Assembly (NCBI RefSeq): GCF_011090165.1
Contig: NZ_JAADJT010000007.1
Span: forward strand, 310,001-374,000
Direction of reading: 5' to 3'
Source: Duganella aceris
GTDB lineage: Bacteria; Pseudomonadota; Gammaproteobacteria; Burkholderiales; Burkholderiaceae_D
DNA: 64,000 nt
A model generated the notes under the pieces. It was not told where the DNA came from, did not search any database, and saw only the letters and a list, made by a program, of their open reading frames with translations. The translations under genes and the position numbers were made by a program. Of the stretch, positions 35,041 through 44,514 are shown in pieces; within the stretch, counting starts at the first letter, position 1; each line of letters opens with the position of its first letter.

Positions 35041-37908
35041 ATGGCGAGTAACAACGTAGCCCAATTTGCCACCGAACTGAAGATGCCTGCAGATTTGCTG
35101 CTGACGCAGCTGCGTTCTGCCGGCGTCGAAAAAAGTTCGACGTCAGATCCATTGTCGAAAGATGATAAGGATAAGCTGCTGGATCACCTGCGCCGTACCC
35201 ACGGCGCATCGGCGGACACGGAAAAAAAGAAGATCACGCTGACGCGCAAAGAAACCACTGAAATCAAGCAGGCCGACGCCAATGGCAAGGCCCGCACGAT
35301 TCAGGTCGCTGTGAAGAAGGTGCGTACCTTCGTCCAGCGCGACGAGCCGGTCACCGCCGCGCCGGCGGCGCCTGCCGCCCCGGTCGTGGACCCGGCCGAA
35401 GTCGCCCGTCGTGAAGAGGAAGCCCGCAAGCAAGCGGAACTGATCGCACGTCAGGAAGCGGATCTGCGCGAGAAGCAGGAACATCTGGCCAAGCTGGAGT
35501 CGGAGAAGGAAGCGCAAGCACGCGCCACCGCCGCCGCCGAAGCCGAAGCCAAGAAGGAAGCCGACGCGGAAGCCAAGAAAGCCGCCGCCAAGGCAGCCGC
35601 CGCCGCGACCGCCGCGGCCTCCGGCGCCGCGCCGGTAGCCGATACCGCCGCCGAGGAAAAGAAAAAAGCCGCCGCCGAGGAAGCCAAGAAGAAGGCCGCC
35701 GCCGCCGCCAAGGAAGCCGCCGAAAAAGCGGCCGCCACCGAGCTGGCGCGCAAAGCCGTGGCCGACGAAGTGGCCCAGATCAAGGCCATGATGAACGCGC
35801 CGCGTCGCGCCATCAAAGCCCCTGAACCAGCGCCCGCGCCGGTCAAGGCCAAGGTCGCCGAAGGCACGCTGCACAAGCCGGCCACCGGCGCCGTCGCCAA
35901 ACCGGGCGACAAGCCTGGCGACAAGAAGCCGGTCACCGCCGACAAGAAGTCGATCAAGTCGGCCAATGTCTCGTCGACCTGGCAGGACGACGCCAAGAAA
36001 CGTGGCGCGCCTGGCGCGGCCAACAAAGGCCGTGGCAACACCGGTTCGACCGGCGGCCGCGACGGCTGGCGCAGTGGTGGCAAAGGTGGCGGCCGTCGTG
36101 GCTCGCACGCCGATGACCGCGAAACCAACTTCCAGGCCCCGACCGAAGCCGTCATCAAAGACGTCTACGTGCCGGAGACCATCACCGTCGCCGAACTGGC
36201 GCACAAGATGTCGGTCAAGGCTTCCGAAGTCATCAAGCAATTGATGAAACTGGGCCAGATGTGCACCATCAACCAGGTGCTGGATCAGGAAACCGCGATG
36301 ATTCTGGTCGAGGAGATGGGCCACAAAGCCTTCGCCGCCGAACAGGACGATCCGGAAGCGCTGCTGGCGGACCAGGGTGAGCATGCTCACTTCGAAGCCG
36401 TCGCCCGCGCGCCGGTGGTGACCGTCATGGGTCACGTCGACCACGGTAAGACCTCGCTGCTGGATTACATCCGCCGCGCCAAAGTGGCGTCGGGCGAAGC
36501 CGGCGGCATTACCCAGCACATCGGCGCATACCACGTGGACACCCCGCGCGGCATGATCACCTTCCTGGATACCCCGGGTCACGAAGCCTTTACGGCGATG
36601 CGTGCCCGCGGCGCCAAAGCGACCGACATCGTCATCCTGGTGGTGGCGGCGGACGACGGCGTGATGCCGCAAACGAAGGAAGCGATCGCCCACGCCAAAG
36701 CGGCCGGCGTGCCGCTGGTTGTCGCGATCAACAAGGTCGACAAACCGGGCGGCAACGTGGACCGCGTGACGCAGGAACTGGTCGCGGAACAAGTGGTGCC
36801 GGAAGAATACGGTGGCGAATCGCCATTCGTGCCGGTGTCGGCGAAAACCGGCCAGGGCATCGACGCGCTGCTGGAGCAAGTGCTGCTGCAAGCCGAGGTG
36901 CTGGAACTGAAAGCGCCGATCGATTCGCCGGCCCGTGGCCTGGTGGTCGAGGGTCGTCTGGACAAGGGCAAGGGCCCGGTCGCGACCATCCTGGTGCAGT
37001 CCGGTACGCTGAAGCGCGGCGACGTGATCCTGGCCGGTTCCTCCTTCGGCCGCGTCCGCGCGATGCTGGACGAGAACGGCAAGCCGATCAACGAAGCCGG
37101 TCCGTCGATCCCGGTCGAAATCCAGGGCCTGACCGAAGTGCCGCAAGCCGGTGAAGAAGTCATGGTCATGGCCGACGAACGCAAGGCGCGCGAAATCGGT
37201 CTGTTCCGTCAAGGTAAGTTCCGCGACGTGAAACTGGCCAAGCAGCAAGCCGCGAAGCTGGAAAACATGTTCGACCAGATGGCCGAAGGCGAAGTCAAAA
37301 ACCTGCCGTTGATCATCAAGACCGACGTGCAGGGTTCGCAAGAAGCGCTGGTGTCGTCGTTGCAGAAACTGTCGACCTCGGAAGTTCGCGTCCAGATCGT
37401 GCACGCGGCGGTCGGCGGCATCACCGAGTCGGACGTCAATCTGGCGGTGGCCTCGAAAGCGGTCATCATCGGCTTCAACGCCCGTGCCGATGCACAGGCG
37501 CGCAAGCTGGCCGAGTCGAACGGTGTGGACATTCGCTACTACAACATCATTTACGATGCGATCGACGAGATCAAATCGGCGTTGTCGGGCATGTTGGCGC
37601 CGGAGAAGCGCGAGACCGTCATCGGTCAGGTCGAGATTCGCCAGGTCATCCTGGTCTCGAAAGTCGGCGCCATCGCCGGTTGCCTGGTCACCGATGGCGT
37701 GGTCAAGCGTTCCTCGTCGGTACGCCTGCTGCGCAACAACATCGTGGTGTGGACCGGCGAGATCGATTCGCTCAAACGCTTCAAGGACGACGCGAAAGAA
37801 GTGCGCGCCGGTCTGGAGTGCGGCCTGTCGCTGAAGAACTACAACGACATCCAGGTGGGCGACTCCCTGGAAGTGTTCGAAGTTCAGGAAATCGCCCGTA
37901 CGCTGTAA
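35041..37908 (+). CDS. infB: Translation initiation factor IF-2
   Basis: A 955-residue GTPase that brings initiator fMet-tRNA to the ribosome. The N-terminal IF2-N motif is at residues 1-50 (VAQFATELKMPADLLLTQL). A long Lys/Ala/Glu-rich charged helix spans about 100-260. A second IF2-N-type domain precedes the G domain, with GHVDHGKT near 464, DTPGHEAF near 512 and NKVD near 566. Domains II-IV run to the C-terminus. GAGGA precedes the ATG by five bases. 46 nt after nusA in the same operon. Confidence 0.97.
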   Translation: MASNNVAQFATELKMPADLLLTQLRSAGVEKSSTSDPLSKDDKDKLLDHLRRTHGASADTEKKKITLTRKETTEIKQADANGKARTIQVAVKKVRTFVQRDEPVTAAPAAPAAPVVDPAEVARREEEARKQAELIARQEADLREKQEHLAKLESEKEAQARATAAAEAEAKKEADAEAKKAAAKAAAAATAAASGAAPVADTAAEEKKKAAAEEAKKKAAAAAKEAAEKAAATELARKAVADEVAQIKAMMNAPRRAIKAPEPAPAPVKAKVAEGTLHKPATGAVAKPGDKPGDKKPVTADKKSIKSANVSSTWQDDAKKRGAPGAANKGRGNTGSTGGRDGWRSGGKGGGRRGSHADDRETNFQAPTEAVIKDVYVPETITVAELAHKMSVKASEVIKQLMKLGQMCTINQVLDQETAMILVEEMGHKAFAAEQDDPEALLADQGEHAHFEAVARAPVVTVMGHVDHGKTSLLDYIRRAKVASGEAGGITQHIGAYHVDTPRGMITFLDTPGHEAFTAMRARGAKATDIVILVVAADDGVMPQTKEAIAHAKAAGVPLVVAINKVDKPGGNVDRVTQELVAEQVVPEEYGGESPFVPVSAKTGQGIDALLEQVLLQAEVLELKAPIDSPARGLVVEGRLDKGKGPVATILVQSGTLKRGDVILAGSSFGRVRAMLDENGKPINEAGPSIPVEIQGLTEVPQAGEEVMVMADERKAREIGLFRQGKFRDVKLAKQQAAKLENMFDQMAEGEVKNLPLIIKTDVQGSQEALVSSLQKLSTSEVRVQIVHAAVGGITESDVNLAVASKAVIIGFNARADAQARKLAESNGVDIRYYNIIYDAIDEIKSALSGMLAPEKRETVIGQVEIRQVILVSKVGAIAGCLVTDGVVKRSSSVRLLRNNIVVWTGEIDSLKRFKDDAKEVRAGLECGLSLKNYNDIQVGDSLEVFEVQEIARTL

Positions 37909-37936
37909 TCGCTGGCGATCAGAGCAGTAACTGGTG

Positions 37937-37968
37937 AAGTGGACGGGGGCATCAGCTCCCGTCCACTT
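37937..37968 (+). other. Strong hairpin between infB and rbfA
   Basis: AAGTGGACGGGGGC (37937-37950) pairs with GCTCCCGTCCACTT (37955-37968) over an ATCA loop: 14 bp with one G-U. It is followed by GCCGTTTT, so it may act as a leaky terminator or RNA-processing site that lowers rbfA-truB expression relative to infB. Confidence 0.65.
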
Positions 37969-37995
37969 GCCGTTTTAGGGAAAGCAGTACGCATC

Positions 37996-38415
37996 ATGGC
38001 AAAACATAGCAAAAACATTCCACAGCGCGGTCAGCGCGTGGCGGACCAGATCCAGCGCGACCTGTCCGAAATCATCGCCTACGAATTGAAGGATCCGCGC
38101 GTCGGCATGATCACCATCACCGAAGTGCAGGTGACCCCGGATTACGCGCACGCCAAGATCTTCTTCACCATGCTGAAAGACAGCAAGGAGCAGGTCAAGA
38201 ACACCGTCGACGGTCTGAGCGCGGCGGCCGGCTACATGCGCGGCCAGCTGGGCAAGCGCCTGCACATCCACACGCTGCCGGCGCTGCACTTCGTGCACGA
38301 CACCTCGACCGCGCGCGGCATGGAACTGTCGCTGCTGATCGACCAGGCCAACAGCACCCGTTCGCTGGACGACGAGGGCGACGCGCCCGCCACCGAAGGC
38401 AAGGCCGAAGAATAA
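37996..38415 (+). CDS. rbfA: Ribosome-binding factor A
   Basis: A 139-residue KH-like-fold protein that binds 30S precursors and helps 16S rRNA 5'-end maturation. The N-terminus MAKHSKNIPQRGQRVADQIQRDLSEII and the segment DPRVGMITITEVQVTPDYAHAKIFFTML are typical. The start at 37996 is preferred over an in-frame GTG at 37939 that lies within the hairpin region. It ends in a short acidic tail. truB follows 18 nt later. Confidence 0.95.
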   Translation: MAKHSKNIPQRGQRVADQIQRDLSEIIAYELKDPRVGMITITEVQVTPDYAHAKIFFTMLKDSKEQVKNTVDGLSAAAGYMRGQLGKRLHIHTLPALHFVHDTSTARGMELSLLIDQANSTRSLDDEGDAPATEGKAEE

Positions 38416-38433
38416 GCCGTCGCGGCCGCACCT

Positions 38434-39357
38434 ATGAAGCAAAACCATCCTAAAAAAGTCCGCGACCTGGTCGACGGCGTGCTGCTGCTCGACAAGCCGG
38501 TCGGCTTTTCCAGCAACGATGCACTGATCAAGGCCAAGCGCGTGCTGAACGCCAAGAAGGCGGGCCACACCGGCACGCTGGACCCGTTCGCCACCGGCTT
38601 GCTGCCGCTGTGCTTTGGCGAGGCCACCAAGTTCTCGCAGGACTTGCTGGAATCCGACAAGACCTACGAGACCACGGTCCACCTCGGCCAGACCACCGAC
38701 ACCGGCGACACCGAAGGCGAAGTGATCGACAGCCGCGCGGTCGACGTCACGCTGGAGCAGATCCACGCCGTGCTGGCACAATTCCGCGGCCCGATCGCGC
38801 AAGTGCCGCCGATGTACTCGGCCCTGAAGCGCGACGGCAAGCCGCTGTACGAATACGCCCGCGCCGGCATCACGCTGGAGCGCGAAGCGCGCAACGTGGT
38901 GATCCACAAGCTGGAGCTGGTGGCGTACGAGGCGCCGTTCCTCAAGCTGTCGGTCACCTGCAGCAAGGGCACCTACATCCGCGTGCTGGGCCAGGACATC
39001 GGCGAAGCGCTCGGCTGCGGCGCCCACCTGAACGCGCTGCGCCGCACGCAAGTCGGGCCGCTGACGATGGACAACATGATCACGCTGGAGGCGCTGTCCG
39101 CGCACGCCGAACCGTTGAGCCTGCTGGCCCCGGTCGACGCGCTGCTGGCCAGCTTCCCGGCGGTGCAACTGAGCGCCGATCTGGCGAAACGTTTCCTGAA
39201 CGGTCAGCGCCTGGCGCTGGGCAAAGAAGCAATCACCGTTCCGGCGGAGCAGGGCAGGGTGCGCGTCTATCTCGACGCCAAGCTGCTGGGCACCGCTATT
39301 CTTGGCGAGTACAGCATCTTGGCGCCGGAGCGATTAATCGCCTTTGCCGCGCAATAA
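38434..39357 (+). CDS. truB: tRNA pseudouridine(55) synthase TruB
   Basis: A 307-residue enzyme converting U55 to pseudouridine in the T-loop of tRNAs. The catalytic Asp50 is in GHTGTLDPFATGLLPLC, preceded by VLLLDKPVGFSSNDAL. PPMYSALKRDGKPLYEYAR and CSKGTYIRVLGQDIG are further family motifs, and a PUA-like C-terminal part completes the usual length. It is the last gene of the rimP operon; no intrinsic terminator is visible before typA. Confidence 0.96.
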   Translation: MKQNHPKKVRDLVDGVLLLDKPVGFSSNDALIKAKRVLNAKKAGHTGTLDPFATGLLPLCFGEATKFSQDLLESDKTYETTVHLGQTTDTGDTEGEVIDSRAVDVTLEQIHAVLAQFRGPIAQVPPMYSALKRDGKPLYEYARAGITLEREARNVVIHKLELVAYEAPFLKLSVTCSKGTYIRVLGQDIGEALGCGAHLNALRRTQVGPLTMDNMITLEALSAHAEPLSLLAPVDALLASFPAVQLSADLAKRFLNGQRLALGKEAITVPAEQGRVRVYLDAKLLGTAILGEYSILAPERLIAFAAQ

Positions 39358-39380
39358 AGCGTTAGAGTTGCAACGCAACA

Positions 39381-39389
39381 TGCTATACT
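39381..39389 (+). promoter_or_regulatory. Extended -10 promoter of typA
   Basis: TGCTATACT carries TG one base before TATACT (39384-39389), an extended -10 element; no good -35 is present. The predicted transcript begins about 50 nt before the typA ATG. Confidence 0.5.
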
Positions 39390-39446
39390 AGCCGGCTACC
39401 CGTACAGTTCGTACGTACCCGCAGTTTCTCAGCAAATATAACCACC

Positions 39447-41279
39447 ATGTCTACTACTAAACGCGCAATTCGCAACATCGCCATCATCGCTCACGTTGAC
39501 CACGGTAAAACTACCCTCGTGGACCAACTGCTGCGCCAGTCCGGCACCTTCCGTGAAAACCAGGCGGTCGATACCCGTGTCATGGACTCGAACGACCTCG
39601 AAAAAGAGCGCGGCATTACGATTCTGTCGAAGAACTGCGCTGTTGAGTACGAAGGCACCCACATCAACATCGTCGACACCCCAGGCCACGCCGACTTCGG
39701 CGGCGAAGTCGAGCGCGTGCTGTCGATGGTGGACTCGGTTCTGCTGCTGATCGATGCGCAGGAAGGCCCGATGCCACAGACCCGCTTCGTGACGCGTAAA
39801 GCGCTGGCGCTGGGCCTGAAGCCTATCGTCGTGGTCAACAAGGTCGACCGTCCAGGCGCGCGTCCTGAGTGGGCGATCAACCAGACTTTCGAACTGTTCG
39901 ACAAGCTGGGCGCGACCGATGAGCAACTGGACTTCCCAGTGGTCTACGCTTCGGGCCTGAACGGTTACGCCGGCCTGACCGAAGACGTGCGCGAAGGCGA
40001 CATGAAGCCGCTGTTCGACGCCATCCTGGAACACGTGCCAGTCCGCGACGACAATCCGGAAGGCCCGCTGCAGATGCAAATCACCTCGCTGGACTACTCG
40101 TCCTACGTCGGCAAGATCGGCATTGGCCGCGTCAACCGCGGCACCGTCAAGGTCGGCCAGGACGTTCTGGTCATCAATGGCCCAGGCGCCACCCCGATCA
40201 AGGGCCGCATCAACCAGGTGCTGAACTTCAAGGGCCTGGAGCGCGTGCTGGTCGACGAAGCCGTCGCCGGCGACATCTGCCTGATCAACGGTATCGATGA
40301 AATCGGCATCGGTTCGACGCTGTGCGCGACCGACACCCCTGACCCGCTGCCGATGCTGACCGTCGACGAGCCGACGCTGACCATGAACTTCATGGTCAAC
40401 AACTCGCCGCTGGCCGGCCGCGAAGGCAAGTTCGTCACCTCGCGCCAGCTGCGCGATCGTCTGGACAAGGAACTGAAAGCCAACGTCGCGCTGCGCGTCG
40501 CGCAAACCGACGACGACACGATCTTCGAAGTATCGGGTCGCGGCGAGCTGCACCTGACCATCCTGATCGAAAACATGCGTCGCGAAGGCTTCGAGCTGGC
40601 CGTATCGCGTCCACGCGTGGTGTTCAAAATGGTGGATGGCGTGCGCCACGAGCCGTTCGAGCAACTGTCGGTCGACGTTGAAGAAGCCAACCAGGGCGGC
40701 GTCATGGAAGAACTGGGCCGTCGTCGCGGCGACCTGCAGAACATGGAATCGGACGGCAAAGGCCGTGTGCGTCTGGAATACCGTATTCCTGCGCGTGGCC
40801 TGATCGGCTTCCAGGGCGAGTTCATGACCCTGACCCGTGGTACCGGTCTGATGTCGCACGTGTTCGATGCCTACGCTCCGGTCGACAACACCAAGGGCGA
40901 ACTGGGCGGCCGTCGCAACGGCGTGCTGATTTCGCAGGACGACGGCGCCGCCGTGGCCTACGCCATCTGGAAACTGCAGGATCGCGGCCGCATGTTCGTG
41001 GTCCACAACGACCCGGTCTACGAAGGCATGATCATCGGCATCCACTCGCGCGACAACGATCTGGTTGTGAACCCGATCAAGGGCAAGCAGCTGACCAACG
41101 TGCGTTCGTCGGGTACCGACGAAGCCGTGCGCCTGGTGCCGCCGATCCAGATGTCGCTGGAATACGCCGTGGAATTCATCGACGACGACGAACTGGTGGA
41201 AATCACCCCGAAATCGATCCGTCTGCGCAAGCGCTTCCTGAAAGAGCACGAGCGTAAGAAAGCATCGCGCGACGCGTAA
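39447..41279 (+). CDS. typA: Ribosome-associated GTPase TypA/BipA
   Basis: A 610-residue translational GTPase involved in 50S assembly at low temperature and in stress and virulence responses. The G1 motif AHVDHGKTT is at residues 15-23, with the switch region EKERGITILSKN, DTPGHADFGGEVERVL and NKVDRPGARP. Domains II, III and V and the BipA-specific C-terminal domain (about 480-600, with GMIIGIHSRDNDLVVNPIKGK) are complete. The length equals the family norm (about 605). A clear terminator follows. Confidence 0.97.
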   Translation: MSTTKRAIRNIAIIAHVDHGKTTLVDQLLRQSGTFRENQAVDTRVMDSNDLEKERGITILSKNCAVEYEGTHINIVDTPGHADFGGEVERVLSMVDSVLLLIDAQEGPMPQTRFVTRKALALGLKPIVVVNKVDRPGARPEWAINQTFELFDKLGATDEQLDFPVVYASGLNGYAGLTEDVREGDMKPLFDAILEHVPVRDDNPEGPLQMQITSLDYSSYVGKIGIGRVNRGTVKVGQDVLVINGPGATPIKGRINQVLNFKGLERVLVDEAVAGDICLINGIDEIGIGSTLCATDTPDPLPMLTVDEPTLTMNFMVNNSPLAGREGKFVTSRQLRDRLDKELKANVALRVAQTDDDTIFEVSGRGELHLTILIENMRREGFELAVSRPRVVFKMVDGVRHEPFEQLSVDVEEANQGGVMEELGRRRGDLQNMESDGKGRVRLEYRIPARGLIGFQGEFMTLTRGTGLMSHVFDAYAPVDNTKGELGGRRNGVLISQDDGAAVAYAIWKLQDRGRMFVVHNDPVYEGMIIGIHSRDNDLVVNPIKGKQLTNVRSSGTDEAVRLVPPIQMSLEYAVEFIDDDELVEITPKSIRLRKRFLKEHERKKASRDA

Positions 41280-41300
41280 TCGCTCAGCGATACAGAGAAG

Positions 41301-41325
41301 CCGCCCTCCGGGGCGGTTTTTTTTT
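41301..41325 (+). terminator. Terminator of typA
   Basis: CCGCCC (41301-41306), loop TCCG, GGGCGG (41311-41316) and nine T. Confidence 0.92.
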
Positions 41326-41416
41326 GGCCATCATCTGTTTGGAGGATGAGTCCCGGTGGAAATGTCGATATGCTAAGTTTTGCCCGCCTTGGGCTGACCT
41401 ACACTGGGGATACATC

Positions 41417-42166
41417 ATGCATCTGATCACTTCACGCCTGTTAAAGACGCTATGCGGACTGGCCATGCTGGCGACATTCCAGGCAAGGGCCGACACCGCC
41501 TACACGGCGGACTTCAGCACCGCCGCGCTGGATCCGGGTTTGGCCGCCAGCATGTATAAAAACGGCGCCTGGTCGCCGGGCGTGGTGATGCCATGGATCG
41601 TCAGCACCGGCAGCGGCTATTTGTTGCTGGCCAAGACCGTCTCCTTGCCGGGCCAGCCGTTTGCCGACGGTCCGCACGTGCAAACCCAGGTCGGCGTCAC
41701 CGGCGATTTCGTCGCCACCGTCACGGCGGACTCGTCCTACAACGGCGCCGGCGGCGCCGGCTTCTTCATGGACTCGGCGGCAGGCTACACCGGTATCTCG
41801 TTCGGCACCAGCTGGCTCAACGACTCCGCCGGCGACGGCTATGCCAGCAACGGCTTCAGCGCCGTCAGCACCGCGCTGGTGACCTTGCAGATCAAGCGGG
41901 TCGGCGACACGCTGACCAAGAGCTACAAGCTGGACGGCCAGTCGGACTTTTCACTGATCTCCAGCCTGACCGCCACTACCGTGCCGGGTTGGGCGATCTT
42001 CGACCTGACCAATTATTCCGACCAGCCGGGCGCGGTGATGTTCAACAGCTTCAGCGTCATGCCGCTGGCGGCCGTGCCGGAAGCGGAGACCTGGGCCATG
42101 CTGCTGCTTGGTCTGGCGCTGGTCGGCGCGCGCGCTCAATCGTCGCGTCGCGGCGACAGAAAGTAA
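41417..42166 (+). CDS. PEP-CTERM sorting domain protein
   Basis: A 249-residue exported protein of unknown function. The signal peptide is MHLITSRLLKTLCGLAMLAT ending near ARAD; GGGGA precedes this ATG, so the longer in-frame reading from 41324 is rejected. The middle (about 30-220) is Ser/Gly/Ala/Tyr-rich beta-type sequence resembling secreted lectin-like jelly-roll proteins (inference). The C-terminus VPEAETWAMLLLGLALVGAR followed by basic residues is a PEP-CTERM signal with PEA in place of the usual PEP. Exosortase/EpsH would cleave and anchor it, usually linked with exopolysaccharide and biofilm. No exosortase is in the window. Confidence 0.85.
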   Translation: MHLITSRLLKTLCGLAMLATFQARADTAYTADFSTAALDPGLAASMYKNGAWSPGVVMPWIVSTGSGYLLLAKTVSLPGQPFADGPHVQTQVGVTGDFVATVTADSSYNGAGGAGFFMDSAAGYTGISFGTSWLNDSAGDGYASNGFSAVSTALVTLQIKRVGDTLTKSYKLDGQSDFSLISSLTATTVPGWAIFDLTNYSDQPGAVMFNSFSVMPLAAVPEAETWAMLLLGLALVGARAQSSRRGDRK

Positions 42167-42273
42167 GCCGGCCATGGCCGGCAAGGGCAGGGAACTGTTG
42201 CGTATTAGTTTGCCTTTTCCGGTCCGCTGCGGTACTTTGATGCATGGCAGCATAAACGCATTGGAGGACGACG

Positions 42274-44514
42274 GTGAGCGACGACAAGAGCAATCCCTGG
42301 CTGAATTGGCCGGGCAATCCCTTCAACCTGGCCCAGCAGGCGACCGATTATTGGGTCGATGCCGCCCAGCGCTCGGTGCTGTTTTTGGACGTGCTGCGCC
42401 AGCGCGGCGACGAGCGCAACCACCGCGCCGAGCAGACCGCGCCGCACGTGCTCAGCTTCGCCTTCGACGTGGTGATGGACGGCCGCCATCTGGAGCGTCC
42501 GGTCAACTACGGCCTGTGCCACATCGCCCCGCCGGACGGCAAGGCGCCCGATGCCTCCAAGCGCCCCTTCATCGTGTTCGATCCGCGCGCCGGCCACGGC
42601 CCCGGCATCGGCGGCATGAAGCAGGACAGCGAAATCGGCGTGGTGCTGAAAGCCGGCCATCCCTGTTATTTCGTCGGCTTCCTGCCGAACCCGGTGCCGG
42701 GCCAGACCATCGAGGACGTGTGCCGCGCCGAAGCGCAATTCATCGCCAAGGTGGCCGAGCTGCATCCGCACGCCGACGGCAAGCCGGCCCTGATCGGCAA
42801 TTGCCAGGCCGGCTGGCAGATCATGATGACCAGCGCGCTCAATCCCGACCTGGTCGGCCCGCTGGTGCTGGCCGGCGCGCCGCTGTCGTACTGGGCCGGC
42901 GTGCGCGGCAAGAATCCGATGCGCTACCTCGGCGGCGCGCTCGGCGGCACCTGGATGACGGCGCTGGCCGGCGACCTCGGCAACGGCATTTTCGACGGCG
43001 CGCAGCTGGTCGAGAATTTCGAGAAGATGAATCCGTCGAACACGCTGTGGAGCAAGAACTACAACGTGTATTCCAAGATCGACACCGAGGCGCAGCGCTT
43101 CCTCGACTTTGAAAAGTGGTGGGGCAATCCGGTGCTGCTGAACGCCGGCGAGATGCAGTACATCGCCGACTCGCTGTTCGTCGGCAACCGCCTCAGCGAC
43201 GCCGCGCTGCTCGACAGCGACGGCCACCGCATCGACCTGCGCAACATCAAGTCGCCGATCGTGGTGTTCTGCTCGTGGGGCGACGACATCACGCCGCCGC
43301 AGCAGGCGCTGGGCTGGGTGCTGGACCTGTACGAGAGCGACGCCGAACTGGTGGCGGGCGGCCAGACCATCATCTACTCGATGCACCAGAGCATAGGCCA
43401 CCTGGGCATCTTCGTTTCCGCATCGGTGGCCAACAAGGAACACGAGGAATTCACGGCGGCGATGGACATGATCGACATCATGCCGCCCGGCCTGTACGAG
43501 GCGGTGTTCCTCGACAAGGATGAGGAAATGCTGCAGGCGGAAATCGCCGCCGGCGATCTGATGGGCGGCGACTACGTGATGCGCTTCGAACGGCGCGGCC
43601 TGGACGCGCTGCGCGCGCTGGGCGGCAACGACGTCGAGGACGAGCGCCGCTTCGCCACCGTGGCGCGGGTGTCGGAAATCAACAAGAACCTGTACAACAC
43701 CTTCGGCAGCCCGCTGGTGAAGAAACTGGTGACCGAGGCCAGCGCCGAGAAGCTGCGCGAATCGCATCCGCTGCGCCGGCGCTACACGGCGTTCTCCAGC
43801 AAGAACCCGCTGCTGAACACGATTCCGCAGCTGGCCGAGCAGGTGCGCGCCCAGCGCCGGCCGGTGGCCAAGGACAACGTCTTCATGCAGATGCAGGAGA
43901 CGATGTCGCAGCAGATCGTCGAAGCGCTGGACCGCTACCGCGACGCGCGCGACCAGGCCACCGAGCAGATGTTCCTCAACGTCTACGGCTCGCCGATGTT
44001 GCAGGCCCTGGTCGGCTTGAACAGCGACGGCGGCAAGCCGCGCCGCATCGGCCGCGACATCGCGCGCGAGGCGGCCGGCACCGCGCACCGCGCCGCGCTG
44101 GCGCTGAAGACGGCGGAGGGCGGCGTCACCGAGGCCATCGTGCGCGGCCTGCTGTACATCTATCGCAGCCCGGAAATGAGCGCGGCCGACGAGCGCGCCT
44201 TCGCGACGATCCGCCAGCTCAAGCTGCGCACCTCGGACGACAAGGCGATGAGCGTGACGCTGTTCAAGACCATCCTGCGCGAGCAGTATCTGATGTTGCA
44301 GGTGGACGAGGCGGCGGCGATGCGCGACCTGCCGTTGCTGCTGCCGGACGAGCCGGAAGCGCGCGCCACGGCGCTGGCCATCGTGCGCCAGGTGGCGGGC
44401 GCCACCGGCACGCTGACCGGCGACGGCGCGGCGCGGCTGGACCGCGTGGCCGAGATGTTCGGCCCGCAGGCGCCCAAGCTGGCGGTGGTGCGCAAACGGA
44501 AGAAAGAGGGCTGA
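42274..44514 (+). CDS. DUF3141 protein, PHA-synthase-like alpha/beta hydrolase
   Basis: A 746-residue protein. The N-terminal 330 residues look like a class of alpha/beta hydrolase related to polyhydroxyalkanoate synthase. ALIGNCQAGWQIMM places Cys177 in a G-x-C-x-G nucleophile elbow, as in PhaC, instead of the Ser of lipases. FVGFLPNPVPGQTIEDVC and VVFCSWGDDITPPQQALGW (candidate catalytic Asp) follow, and HQSIGHLGIF offers a candidate His. Residues about 430-746 are a helical domain typical of DUF3141. Role unproven; polymerase, depolymerase or thioesterase activity on hydroxyalkanoates is possible. It ends directly against the convergent GNAT gene with no base between the stops. Confidence 0.85.
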   Translation: MSDDKSNPWLNWPGNPFNLAQQATDYWVDAAQRSVLFLDVLRQRGDERNHRAEQTAPHVLSFAFDVVMDGRHLERPVNYGLCHIAPPDGKAPDASKRPFIVFDPRAGHGPGIGGMKQDSEIGVVLKAGHPCYFVGFLPNPVPGQTIEDVCRAEAQFIAKVAELHPHADGKPALIGNCQAGWQIMMTSALNPDLVGPLVLAGAPLSYWAGVRGKNPMRYLGGALGGTWMTALAGDLGNGIFDGAQLVENFEKMNPSNTLWSKNYNVYSKIDTEAQRFLDFEKWWGNPVLLNAGEMQYIADSLFVGNRLSDAALLDSDGHRIDLRNIKSPIVVFCSWGDDITPPQQALGWVLDLYESDAELVAGGQTIIYSMHQSIGHLGIFVSASVANKEHEEFTAAMDMIDIMPPGLYEAVFLDKDEEMLQAEIAAGDLMGGDYVMRFERRGLDALRALGGNDVEDERRFATVARVSEINKNLYNTFGSPLVKKLVTEASAEKLRESHPLRRRYTAFSSKNPLLNTIPQLAEQVRAQRRPVAKDNVFMQMQETMSQQIVEALDRYRDARDQATEQMFLNVYGSPMLQALVGLNSDGGKPRRIGRDIAREAAGTAHRAALALKTAEGGVTEAIVRGLLYIYRSPEMSAADERAFATIRQLKLRTSDDKAMSVTLFKTILREQYLMLQVDEAAAMRDLPLLLPDEPEARATALAIVRQVAGATGTLTGDGAARLDRVAEMFGPQAPKLAVVRKRKKEG

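Noticed and set aside
41320..41416. Riboswitch-like sequence before the PEP-CTERM gene
   Set aside because: A GGAGGATGAGTCCCGG stretch drew attention, but no paired structure or known riboswitch core could be made out by eye.
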